A stretch of DNA of 64,000 nt from assembly GCA_024663395.1 (NCBI GenBank), contig JANFAH010000013.1:124001-188000 (forward strand), read 5' to 3'. Source of the DNA: Pisolithus tinctorius (Eukaryota; Basidiomycota; Agaricomycetes; Boletales; Pisolithaceae). The notes under the pieces were generated by a model. That model did no database searches, was not told where the DNA came from, and saw only the letters and a list, made by a program, of their open reading frames with translations. Shown piece by piece: positions 1 to 11,099 of the stretch. Within the stretch, counting starts at the first letter, position 1; every line of letters starts with the position of its first letter. The position numbers and the translations under genes were made by a program.

Positions 1-1880
1 ATGGCATTGGGCATTGGGTGCAGCCTTCATGAGAGGTGGGGGGCTCTTTGAGGCGTCCATCTCTGACTGGTTCGGGACTAATACTACTATAGTTTTGTTA
101 CAATAAGAACGGAACAGCCGCCTGTGATCCGAGAAATGATTACATGATTGAGAATCCAAACAATTGCCAAACAGAGGACCACTTCACCTCGGAAATCGGC
201 GGCGACTCTCAGAGGACCTGAACGTCATCAAGTTCCAGAGCAATGAACGTACCTCTAGACTCTACTTATCTCAAGAATCACAATTTTTTGGATACGGCAG
301 CGCGACATTCTTAGGGCTGCAATGGAGTATCACCCGTAACACCGGTTTAAGCAAGGACTCAGGTGCTTTTCATACCGTCCAGGAGATCCACAAAAAATAC
401 TGAGAAGATTTGATATGGCCCCAATTCTGATGACTCGCCGGACATTTGTAAGATGAGGATGTACGTCTGCTTACTCCATTTTGAGTGCCTTTCCACTCTA
501 GTAGGGAATGTGTGTGTTACAATGTACGCGCTATACATTACTGCAGAACCAACACGAGGATAGCGCGTTGGCTTTACGAGACTTCTACCACAGCGAGGTC
601 CACTCTTTCCGCTATTCTTTGAAAAAACTGACCGACACGTGTTCTGCTAGCCTATTATGAATTGCGGCGTGGTCGACGCGTATGATTTGGTAGGTGATGT
701 TAAGTTAACCTGACAGTTTGAGCACTGAATCCCATAAATGCTTTCTCCCCCGCCCGGATTAGCCCCTCAATGCGTGACATCCAGCTCAAGAACGCGTACA
801 AATCATTGCGGTTATCATATCTGAATCGGTGCGAAGTTGAACTTGCCGTCCTAGCTTTCTGTTTTGCATGAGAAACAAGTTCGACTACGCGGTCAGTATT
901 TCTCCCGAAAGCGAAGTGGTTCTCCCTCCGATTGGAGGGGAAGGAAGCATCGACGTTCACCAGGCGTGTTGCCAGACAAACACAACATGTTGATTATCGG
1001 ATAGTTTTGGCTGTCGTTTCGAGGCATGCACTAGGCGCTATGGCGATACGGGCACTTCGGTGAGAATCCCTCTGTCCTCCCACCTCGCTTCGAGGACGCT
1101 CACGTGCTTCGACACCGTTGGGAGAAGAATCGCTCCCGCCATTGCTCTACGAGGGCGGAAATTTTGTGTAATCTCTTAAAGGAGTGTGTAGCAAAGGATT
1201 CTTTGTCGGAACCAAAATTTTCTAGACCTGCCCTGGGACGGTTTCCAGGATAAACCAAGACTTTTTTCGGTGTTGCGTGTATCCCTACCGAAGGTACGTG
1301 GCCTAGGTGATAATTTGGTGATTCTCCAGCTATAGGGAACTGCGCAGTTGATGCTGGTAGTGGCACCGACGGCGAACTCGCCGGCTGAAGAGTACTTGTC
1401 TTCCCAACCTCTTCTTCGCGCACCTGTATACGTGTAGTTGGTGACGTTGAAGTGCCGTTATCGCGTGCAGTGTTCTTGTTGTATGAACTATCACACCAGA
1501 TTGGTGTGCATTAAGCTCGAAGCGTCGACAAAGGGTGTAGTTGTACCGAGATCCACAGCTGCGTCAGGTGAGGAGCCTTATCAATCGCCCAAACCTGAGG
1601 GGGGAGGCCTTGCTCAAAACCTAAGTCGCAAAATGTCGACTTTACCGTAGAATCATGTACACGACTCAAGGGTCTCAGAGCGACGACTGGAGGTTGAAAT
1701 GGGTAAAATCAAACATGGAGCGTACATGAATTACCAGGAAAACTAACTTATGGTTACAGCACGATACACGATTTGAGCAAGATGTATGTATGGGAGCGGC
1801 ATATCATTAGGACCGTCATAGAGTAGCACATCTGACCTGCTCCTTGTTCATTCCTCTTCAAGGCTTCATCGATTCTTCCC
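1..1880. other. No supported gene
   Basis: Only short open frames are present. The two longest minus-strand frames (700-960 and 1100-1423) have a plausible coding look, but they do not join through convincing splice sites and resemble no family I recognise. No RNA gene or repeat was seen. Confidence 0.5.
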
Positions 1881-2994
1881 TTAAGCCTTCTCTGCCGCCC
1901 TCGCCAACTGGATTTTCAACACCTGCATTTCCAGCAAAAGTTGCTGCTCCCGATTTTCCGAGGCTAGTAAAGCTTGCTGTCGCTCACGTTTCTTTGCCTC
2001 CAATTCACGGTTCTTTGCCTCTAGTTCACTGTTCTTTGCTTCCAATTCGCTGACCTTTGCCTCCAAAGCCTGAAGATGGCTCTCTGCTTCTTCCTCATAC
2101 CTATCTGCGCCCTCCCTTAACCCTTGTAGATCTACCTGCATCGTGGTATCGGCGTGACCCTTTCTGAGCTGTTTGAACCTATATTCAACACGTGATCAAC
2201 AGGGGGAAACACGATCGACTTACCCGGTCAGAGTGAGGGGGCAACGCTTCTCGTCGCTCCTTATACATACGACAAATGTGATGAACATCCCCAGGCAACG
2301 GCAACTTGGAACCATGTATCTTGCCTCCGTCATGGTCCTCGTCTGCTGGATTCTCGCTGCCATTGAAGAGTTCTACAAGAGCTTTGAATGCAGTTTTCGC
2401 ATACCAGAAACACTGGGAATCAATGAGATGGTATGTTTCGCGGTATTCCGAGATGAGTGCAAGTAGAGTGGACAGTTCATCTGCAGAGGGTGCACATGTA
2501 GAAAATGTGAGAGTAGAAACAAGACTGCAATTGTGGTTGTCCATAAGCTTGTCCCCCCATGGAGTGCCCATAGTTGCGGCAGTCACTTGATCAACAGCGG
2601 CCTGAGTGAATACCCTTGACGATGTACAACACCCAGAAGAAGTTAGGGCTACAGCTGACATCTTGGCAATAGATGATATATCGACCGTTCTGTCAACGAC
2701 AACGATTGCCCGGTGGGGGCCATCGGGCGCTTTAATTTCAAAGCGCAAAAATTCGTGTTGGTCCATTGAATAAGACTTGTGCCAGGTGACTTTGTCAACA
2801 AAACACAGAGAGGAATCTGGAAACTCGCGGTCTGTCATATAGGCCTCCCAACGATAAGTGTTTTGTGTTTCTGGCAAGCAGTCGTTGAGTGCTGTAAACA
2901 GACCATAGATAGTTGGGGGGTTGAGTGGCGGTGGATTCATCCCGAAGATGCGGCGAAAGAGTCTGGAGAAGAAATTCTCCTTGCAGATAGACAT
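1881..2994 (-). CDS. Two-exon coiled-coil protein of unknown function
   Basis: Exons on the minus strand are 2994-2224 and 2168-1881, giving 352 aa. The ATG at 2994 opens exon 1, which ends after an Arg codon at a GTAAGT donor. The acceptor CAG just before 2168 keeps the frame; a nearer AG would shift it. Residues 1-257 form a globular part with motifs such as TIYGLFTALNDCLPETQ, YRWEAYMTDREFPDSSLCF and CFWYAKTAF. Residues 258-352 are a charged coiled coil with three near-identical heptads of the ELEAKNS type. I recall similar N-terminal motifs in lineage-expanded agaricomycete hypothetical proteins, but no function is known to me. It has no signal peptide or membrane segment. The frame is intact and its CpG content matches host genes, so it is probably a real gene. 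Confidence 0.72.
1990..2073 (-). repeat. 21-bp coding tandem repeat (coiled-coil heptads)
   Basis: Four adjacent 21-bp units begin at 1990, 2011, 2032 and 2053, the last diverged. They encode the heptads of the coiled coil in the 1881-2994 gene. The unit is an exact multiple of a heptad, so copy number could change without breaking frame or register. Confidence 0.8.
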
Positions 2995-5129
2995 GATTGT
3001 CCTGCAAGTTTGTCCGCTTTATACCGTTCGCTGGTGAGTTGGCCAGTTTCTCCCCTAGCCCTAGCAGTCAAAGGTGCACTACCATGCGTTGGTTGCATGC
3101 CTTCGATCGAGGTTCCATGGTTGTAAACATGCGTACACACATACATGGAACTCCCTCTAGGAATTGTATACATGCTGAGCGTTGAGCACGGGAAATGTGA
3201 ACGATTAAAAATTGAAGCCGCCAGCTACATTCCAGTAAGGCTCTCTGCTTGTTGGTACAAAAAATATTTTGAACTCAACCTAACTTTAAATCCCAGCGGT
3301 CACACAGCACGACCGACACGGAACTAAACTATACTCAGCGCATTTGAGATCACTCCGAACCGTTCATGTGGGAATTTGGGAACACATGAGAACAAAACAT
3401 GCATGGGTACCTTCCCAAATTCACTCCTTAACAAGTCTGAGCCATGTCAAGTTCCACCCCCGTTCCATGCCTCCAGCCTCCAAAGCCGACGAATAAAGAA
3501 CGTAGATATTTGTTTCAAACCAATATATGCCCACTGGTAGGACACATTTGGTCTGCATGTATGGCCATGTCGATCTCGAGTGCATAGGTAGAAAGTTGAA
3601 TGGCTATAATTCCACATGTTGCTGGTCTCGCTCGCCTTCCAGCGGAAAGGGAACAGACAAACCCTGAGGCCTCAGGGCCTGCTTCGCCGTTGTGATGGTC
3701 CGCACTACAGGAAATTGAATCGGACAACTGGATCTGGTGGGTCACGTTCGGCATCCACTCACAGGAAATCGTTATTTCAAGTGGAAGAGGACACAGGCAC
3801 GTCTACTTGTCATTGATAGCTGTTGCACCAGCAAGAGATTGTAGCGATGGGCTGACAGCACAGGAATTGATCCATGATGCGTGATGTGCGGAGGAGAAAT
3901 TGGTTCGGTACTGGAGGATGGAAGCCTCGTGTTTTTGACACACGCTGGCTGACACAGCGCAGATAAGTGAACCATGGCCAATCAAAATTCAAGGAAACAG
4001 GATCTTGGCCATCAAACCTATACGGCTTTCCTTCCGGCGAGAAATATAACGGGCAATCGCTGGCAGAGCTCCCCTCGCAATACTGCGCAAGAGAAGACCT
4101 TCATCACTGAGACGCTGATCAGATGCACAGCACACAAGAGCAGTATCTACACTCTTGCATGAATGGCAGTCTAATGCACAGTCGTGTACCTGGGTCACGC
4201 CAGAGAACGGAAACCTCATCCAGTGCAATAAATGACAGGCCGCGATTATGGTCGTTCGATATTTTCCTACCCTTTCCCCACTATGTAGCTATGCATTGAC
4301 ACCCATATCTTTGTTCATTACCCGATCTCGACTTGTGGTCAGACCGTAGGTGTTACAGTGGTTTTCAAAATAATGCTCGTGAATTTTCAGGTGGCTGTGT
4401 GAGACCCCAAGTGCACCTGAGTGGCTGCACAACTCACAGGGTCCGGAAAAGATACTTCTTTGTCACCGTACATACAAATCGGAAAAAAAAGTAGGGGAAT
4501 TAATACAGAACATCCCTCAGTAGAGAAAATTTTTTAAAGGTCGAAATTGTAACTAGAGAGGGTGTGCGTTGTAGCTTGCCACATGTTCCAGTGGCTAAGA
4601 CTCCGGTCGAATTTGTCATCAGTCACACTAAGAACACCTGTGTTCGGAGTTTAAAGTATGTCAACTCGGACTCAAACTTGTATCTAAATCATACAATTTA
4701 ATTAGCTTTAATTAACTTACTACAGGCTTTGTTAGGCTATTGATTATAACCTGTTAGGCTGGGTGGTTAGGTTTGGCTAAGATCTGGCAACTATATTTCA
4801 TTCAGAAGTTCAGTTAGGGGTAATGCAGAGCTGGAATTATCTTGGGGTGAGTCATGTGCTCAGCCACTCCTCAAAAGGTACTAGCATAAGTCCCACTCTG
4901 GCATTTTTGTCAGCTTTCCACAGCCTTTGATGACCAGCCAGGTGTACTTGAGGTCCCACTCAGCCACCTAAAGATTCACAAATAACTTTTCTGCATTGTT
5001 TTGCAAACCATGGTAAGCTAATTGTGTGATGACATGGCACAGGGTTGCTACACCATTACTTCAACAGTAGGGAAATTGTATAAAGTATGCCACACTCTGA
5101 AGACATTGCATTCATGCTTCTATGGTGTT
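2995..5129. other. Intergenic, no supported feature
   Basis: Only short frames that look like chance were found. From about 4250 the sequence becomes AT-richer and poor in open frames. No tRNA, known element end or long repeat was seen. Confidence 0.5.
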
Positions 5130-5943
5130 TGTCAAAGTCGGACAACACCCCTGGCTCCTTCTTAGGGCGGAGTTGGAGTGGGTTGGGCTGCGGAGTACAG
5201 TGGTCAAAGTCCGAAGCGAATCCGACCACTGGGTGGCGAGATATTTGACGAACAGTGAGCGGAGGGGTATGAAGGAAAGTTTTGGAGACTGAGGTCGGAG
5301 TTGGAGCCGGAGGTCAGAGGTCGGAGGTCGGATGAGAGGGCGTTGGGTTCAGCTAGTGCGCTGCCCCCTTGCGCGAGCTCAGCCCTCGTATTTCAGAGGT
5401 GGAGCAGACTCAGAGGAAGTGGAGACGAAACTCCGGAGGGGACTGAGAGGGAGTCAAAGGTGGGACTTTATTCGATATTCGTACTGATTACATCGGAGTA
5501 CTATGTGGCCTTATATATGATGTAGGTCAAGGGCGGTGCAGTACGGAATGTAAACCAATAAGTGTATAGTGGGTTAGAGTCCTTCCGACACAAGGGATAG
5601 AGGGTAGGGATGACAGGGACCTTAACTGAGACAAGGAAACTACTACAACGAGGAAGAGAGGGTAAATACCGAAGGAGCGGAAGAATGGAGAAAACCGACA
5701 TGAGGGCAGAACCCTATCTAGAATGCAGGGCTGCAAGTCCGACAGCCCATGTGACCAACCTTAGGGTGGAGTTGAGCGGAGTTGGTCAGAACATGGACAG
5801 GGGACCTTGGAGAGGTGTGGAGATGTGTCGGGAGGGTCAGAGGAGCGCGGGAACACGTCGGAGGAGGGCGGAGAAGCGCGGGAACATGTCGGAAGAGGGC
5901 GGAGTAGGTGTTAGGGGCTTACGCTGGTGTCATGGTCATGACA
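5130..5943. mobile_element. Solo LTR, family L, copy A
   Basis: It starts TGTCAAAGTC and ends CATGACA, so it has TG..CA ends with the short inverted repeat TGTCA/TGACA. It shares this with copies B (42776-43510) and C (43675-44201). A shared internal block lies near 5350-5400, with a counterpart in B near 42940-42990 (CCCCCTTGC..., then a CTCAGCCC..TATTTCAGAGG stretch). The five bases on each side (GTGTT and CAGAC) do not match, so no target duplication is visible. It has no coding capacity: a 74-aa frame inside it is not a gene. Copy A still holds many CpGs. Confidence 0.6.
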
Positions 5944-6270
5944 CAGACAGTAATTAAGCTGCCAAAAGTGTTACACCTAGCACCACCTCCTTTCTGCCTT
6001 TGGTCACACAACATGTACATTTTTGTGACTCTCAGTTTAGCTTGATTGTCCACTTGTATGTTTCCCCTGACTCATTCTTTGTTTATCCCTGTACAGTATA
6101 TTAGATATGTTTTGTTTCTATCATCTGTCCTGCCCCCTCACTGTGCATGATTGTGCTGCCATTTTGGGCCTCATTCCCTTCACTACAGAGTCATACTGAC
6201 TCCTTATTATTTCATTGCTTACTGTCTGCAGCAACTAGCTGTTTACAGAGATATTGTGTGCCCTCCTCAG

Positions 6271-6925
6271 TATTATGCTCTGATGCAGTGGCTTCATCAA
6301 ATGGGCTAGACACAAAGCAAAGGAGGGGTACACTTTGGGCTGAACTTGTCATAACCCCTATGGATCCTCTGGCAATATTGAATTTGACAGTCTCCCACTG
6401 GAGGGAAGATCCTTTCTGACATAGAGGAGGAAAGGAGAGAATATATTTGAAGGGGATTTGCAAGGTAGCAAAAAACTGGAGTTACAGAGTATCATAGCTC
6501 TACTTATATACCTCCCTGAGGAGAGTGCACAATGACTCTGTAAATAGTAATCCACTGCAGACAGTAAGCAATGAAATATGAATGAGTCAGTATGACTCTG
6601 TAGCAAAGGGGATGAGGCCCAAACTGGTGGCACAATTGAGCACAGTGAGGGGGCAGTACTGATGGGAAGTAACAAGACAAGAGCACATACTGTACAAGTA
6701 TAAACAAGAAACAAAAGAGAGGAAACATACAAGGAAGCAATCAAAGCACAGTGATGATGCTGTGCAGGTTCTAGACCATGACCAACTCCTTCCACAGGTG
6801 ATGGACAACCCAGACCACTGCCCATATGGTGATGACAACAATGGTGACAATCTGGAATGCAAGAGTTGCAATGACATAAGTGTCATGTGACCAGAAATGG
6901 AAAGGGGCCAGTTCAAAGTGTAACA
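6271..6925 (-). repeat. E1 3' LTR
   Basis: 655 bp, starting TATTATGC (terminal TG decayed to TA) and ending GTGTAACA. Most differences from its partner at 41906-42560 are TG versus CA pairs, the mark of decayed CpG. The inner flank (6926-6941, minus strand GCTTGAGAGG...) is a degraded polypurine tract comparable to CTTAGAAAGGGGG of E3. The 155-codon frame in this LTR recurs in the partner only because the LTR is duplicated. Confidence 0.9.
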
Positions 6926-7100
6926 TCACTGCCTCTCAAGCTCCTTGGACCCTCAAAGGAGGGGAGGATAAACATGCAGTGAGGGGTTGTCATAAAGATG
7001 AGTGGGGGGTGGGAGGCAAGGGAGACAGGGGCAAGTTCTCTCATGTGGCAGGGGTCCAGTGTGAGCCAGTGTCATTGTGGCAGGACCAGTGTCCAAGTTT

Positions 7101-8262
7101 TCAACACTGGAAGCAGGCAAAGGTGTAGAGGGGGTGGCCATCCAGGACATGAGTATGACCACTGAGGTAGTAACAAAGTTGCTCAGTAGGGATGGGGAGG
7201 AAGGGTTCATGAGGGAGTGGGGCAGTGGTTTGAATAGCATTGAAGTAGGCTTGGTCACAACCTACCCAAGCAGTGTTGTAAAGCAATGCTTCCCAGTTGC
7301 TTTGATGGTCACAGGCAGGCATAACACCATTAAGGAGAGACAAAGTTTGTTTAAATAGCTTGCCTTTGTTGAGCCTATCAACCAGAATCTCAGGCTCCCA
7401 TGCTTTTTCTTTCTCTTTCAGCACCTCCCATGTGACAGTTGTTCCTAGTTTCTTCAGGTGATCACAGATCTGGAACATAGGCAAGGCTGCAAAGGCCTGG
7501 TTCTGCTGAGTCATATATAGATGATATGTGGTGTGAATAATGATGGCATCCTGGACATCTCTGGTGGATCTCTCCATGATGCCAATGAGAAGTTGATCAA
7601 TGAGGGGTCTTCCTCCAGTCAGGACCCTGACCCTGAGCTTCTGGGCAATGGCAGCAATCACATCTGATGCTTGGTAGAGCAAAGACAGCATCCATAGATA
7701 GTCATTTTGTTCTGGTGACCACCTGTCAAGCTTGTCCCCCTTGTTGTTGTTCATAAGCAATCAAACCATGTCAAGGAAGTGACCTGCTGGGATTGATAAT
7801 CCTTGCTTGTGAGGCCTTGCACTTGCTGCAGCAGTGAGTAACTGATAGGCTGCACAATCAGCTGGGTTGAGCAGAGGGAAGGGGGTTGCTCTTGTGGCTG
7901 ACCATTGCTAGAAGCAGTTTCATTGCAGAGGTGGGGTGGAACTGCTTGGTTATTGGGGTCATCTTTAGTCTTTTCTTCATCCTTTCATGCTCCCAAGGCA
8001 TTACTGTCCATTCCAGGAGGGACTCTGTGCAATGGGATGTGGCAGGTTGAGAATGAGGAGAAGGGGTGAGAGTAGTTGGGGACCTCAACCTCTGGGCAAT
8101 CAGAACATCCCCCTGTCTGTGACAAGGGTGGGGAGACCAAGCTGACCATATTACAGGAGTGGGGGAACAAAGTAGGGGCATCATATTCACAGGAGGCATC
8201 ATAAAAGGATTCAATATCATTGACAAAGTCATTTTCTGTATTGACAGAGTGAGGGGAGTCCA
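7101..8262 (-). pseudogene. E1 post-chromodomain ORF (unknown), broken
   Basis: Between the chromodomain and the 3' LTR, the minus strand holds fragments at about 8263-7858 and a 219-codon frame at 7760-7101. The long frame is helical, with segments such as MLSLLYQASDVIAAIAQKL, and ends in CFQC. After a stop it continues KLGHWSCHND, which may be the remnant of a CCHC-type knuckle. E3 has an ORF in the same place that ends in two zinc knuckles, so this looks like a shared extra gene of these chromoviruses. Sequence similarity between the two copies is weak and helical, so homology is an inference. Confidence 0.5.
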
Positions 8263-8930
8263 TTAAAACCTGAGGTGGTGGGCAAGTTTGTACTGGTCAA
8301 GCACATCTTCAGCATGCTCCTTTATATTTTCCTCAGGTTCCCAGGTATTGGACAAATGTGGGAACCCTTTCCATTTGACCAGATAGCTGCACTTTCCTCT
8401 GCACCCATTCTGCTTATGGTTTAGTATAGCCTCCACTTCCCATTCTAACTCATCATTGACTAGTTCCAGCAGAGGTTGTGGAGGGCTGCACCCATATTCA
8501 TCAGTTTTGATGTATGGAAAGATGTGGGATGTGTGAAACACAGGGTGGACATTCTGGATCAGGGGTAGCTCAAGACAGACTGCCACTGGGCTGATGACAG
8601 CCATGATCTTGAAAGGTCTGACCCATCTGGGCACAATCTTGTTTCATTGGTTCTTGATGTGTAACTGCCCTGTATCCAGGAGAACTTGATCTCTGACTTT
8701 TGGCTTGATATAGTTGCCTTTGGAGCAATGGCACATGACTTCCTGTGCAGCCTTGTGAGCCAGAACCATGGTATCCTGGCTGACAGCTAATGATATGAGG
8801 TGTTCATCAACTGCAGGGACAGGTGTCAGTCACTTTTCTGGGTAGGGTGCAGGGTCATAGCCCATAACAAGGGAGGATGGAGTCATCTTGTGGACAGAGT
8901 GTATACAGGAGTTGTGAGCAAATTTGGCAG
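8263..8930 (-). pseudogene. E1 integrase C-terminus and chromodomain
   Basis: Minus-strand coding sequence. Residues after the solo-LTR insertion read KFAHNSCIHSVHKMTPSSL, the usual end of the integrase core region. A C-terminal domain follows (VHPVFHTSHIFPYI), then a clear chromodomain at 8457-8263 with EWEVEAILNHK, YLVKWKGFP and NTWEPEENI. The three aromatic cage positions are only partly kept. Chromodomains of this type direct integration to methylated-histone chromatin. The frame is interrupted upstream (stops near 8828 and 8640), so it is not functional. Confidence 0.8.
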
Positions 8931-10186
8931 TGTGGGACATGACTTTGGGGAAGCATGTGACTAGAGGAAGACTGAAGGGAAAACTCCCTAGGATTGTCCC
9001 AAGGGGTGCTGAGTGGAAGGAGAAGTCAAGGGATACACTAGAAGGGATGGGTATATGTGCAAGGAATGCAGAATTTAATTCCAAGGGCTTGTTGATATGT
9101 GAGCAATAGCAAGTTGGGTATGTGGAATTTCTGAGAGGCATTATGTGACAAGAAGAGCATATCTGAAACAAGGGAGGCACAAGAAAAAGGGCATGATAGG
9201 CTGCAGAATGCAGGAGGCATGGAGAACACTGGAGACACTGTAGATGCTGTAGACCCACTAGATGCTTTTAGACCCTGGGGACTCTTGAACCTGCAAAACA
9301 CACACAGATAGTGACTCCAAAAGTGGGTGGTATTTTTCTGACTACAGCAGAATTATATAGTACATGGGACATAGGTATGAGTTGGAGTAAAGTGGAGTGG
9401 AAAAACTAAAAGACTGGAAAATAAAGGAAAGGATGACAGACATCAGTGAAGTACAGATGCACATGAAATAGTCTGGCAAGTGGTAAACAAGAGTAACAGG
9501 AACAAGGGCAAGGGGGGTATCTTCCAGCAGAACAAGGGTATGCATACAGATGGAGAGTGGGGGGTGGTGGGAAAGCAGCAGTGCAGAAGGGAAGAGTGTA
9601 CAGGTTTGAGGAATCAGATTGCAGAATTTGGGGCAACAGGGGCAACCAGAGTTTTTTTAGCAATGACTGGCATGGATGACTGGTGATTGTTGAAAGATCT
9701 GTAGGCTACCTCAGTAGTGAACAAACTACTGATGTATTAGATGTACCTGTAGGCTACTACAGGATGTCAGTATAGTAGAATACTTGTAATATAAACAGAC
9801 TTACCCTCAGTAGTGAACAAACTACTGAGAGAATACTAGTAGAAAATACTACAAGTAGGTGCGCTATTTCAGCTTATGTAAGCAGCCAAAACATCACACA
9901 GTGGTCAAGTACCACAGGGGCACTTTATGTTCCAACAGTGATGTGGCTGGGTGGAGCCTATTGATGACTCTGGGTGAATGCAGAATTTTTTGGATCAGCT
10001 TATTGATGACTGGGGGACATGTTGGAGGTCTAGAGAAACTCTGAAGCTGAAAGGGGGTAGGACAGAACATGAGGCAGTGAGCAGAAAGAATTTCAAAGGC
10101 ACAGAGCAATAGGGGCTTGTCACAGAGGCAGTGGAATTTACTGACAGTTTCCTGTTTCAGCCTCAGGGAGTATACAGCTCCCTACA
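8931..10186 (-). mobile_element. Solo LTR of the E2 family inside the E1 integrase
   Basis: It starts TGTGGGACATG and ends CTCCCTACA, and aligns along its length with the E2 LTRs at 20193-21191 and 29641-30640. Removing it restores the E1 integrase reading KLPSA-KFAHN. The right flank GCACT (10187-10191) and left flank GCAGT form an imperfect duplication. It is about 250 bp longer than the E2 LTRs, largely because of an internal insertion near 9692-9890. Confidence 0.8.
9692..9890. repeat. Small insertion with repeated palindromic motif
   Basis: This stretch is absent from the two full E2 LTRs. It contains two exact copies of a 23-bp sequence (9710-9732 and 9806-9828) whose core CAGTAGTGAACAAACTACTG is an interrupted inverted repeat. 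Edges are approximate. It could be a small non-autonomous DNA element. Confidence 0.45.
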
Positions 10187-10944
10187 GCACTAGGTAGTTT
10201 TGAGGCCCAGGAGTTCAGTGACTCTGCACAGTACATGTGAAGATATCCTTTGACCTCTTGGTTGACATGTTCACTTTCTCCATTGGTTTGTAGGTGGTAC
10301 CCAGATGAGAGCTTTGGCTTGACCCCTATCACTTTGTAAAGTTCCTTCATGAAAGCTGAAGTGAACTGGGGTCCACAATCTGAGATCACCAATTCAGGGA
10401 TGCCATAACAGGAATAGATGAAATGATGGAACAACTGGGTGATCCTGATGGAGTCTATTGTCTTGTGACACAGGATGAACATTGTGCCTTTAGTCAGGCC
10501 TTGATCAATGACTGTCAGGATCAAGTCATACTTCTCAGGGCCCAACACAGGGAGATCTGTGATGAGATCCATTGAGATTTGCTGAAACAGAAAGGGGGAA
10601 TTGGGGACATCACATGGGGTGACTGGTGGGTTTGGTGGATGCATGACTACTTTCATTGTCTGGTACACCAGGCAGCCTGCCATGTATCTTTTGATGTCCT
10701 TTCCCATACCTTCCCACCATACTTCTTTCCTCATTTTGGCAAACATTGCCTTCTGTCTGGGGTGGCCAGTGCTTGGGTGATTGTGATAGGAATGCATGCA
10801 GTGCTGGTGCTGTGACAGGGGGATGTACAAGTGGTTCATTCTGAGGGTTTTGGTTCTGTCCAACTGTACCTGGACATTATCTGATGGTTTGGGACCTGTC
10901 AAGTCCTTTGACATATCATTCTTGATGCATTTGAACAGGTCCAC
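10187..10944 (-). pseudogene. E1 integrase, zinc-binding and core domains
   Basis: Minus-strand sequence. An HHCC-like motif has HNHPSTGH and CLVYQ, where the second cysteine is replaced by Tyr. The core has SMDLITDLP (first Asp), ISDCGPQFTS (second Asp) and TNGESEHVNQE (Glu), so the DDE triad is still legible. The frame runs into the E2-family solo LTR at 10186 and resumes at 8930. The zinc-site substitution and the LTR insertion make it inactive. Confidence 0.85.
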
Positions 10945-11099
10945 AGAGATAGTGTAGATACCTCTAGCCTCTTTTATGGACTCCTCAGATGGGCAGGCAT
11001 AGGGTTTCTGGTGATGGGGCTTATTTGGCTTTGCAGGTGCAGCTCCTTTTACAGGCTCCTCAGATGGGTGAGCTGTGGACTAATGGTTGACTCTAGTCA

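Noticed and set aside
5301..5525. A 74-codon frame as a small gene.
   Set aside because: It lies in solo LTR A, has repetitive Arg/Gly codons, and the related copies B and C do not keep the frame.
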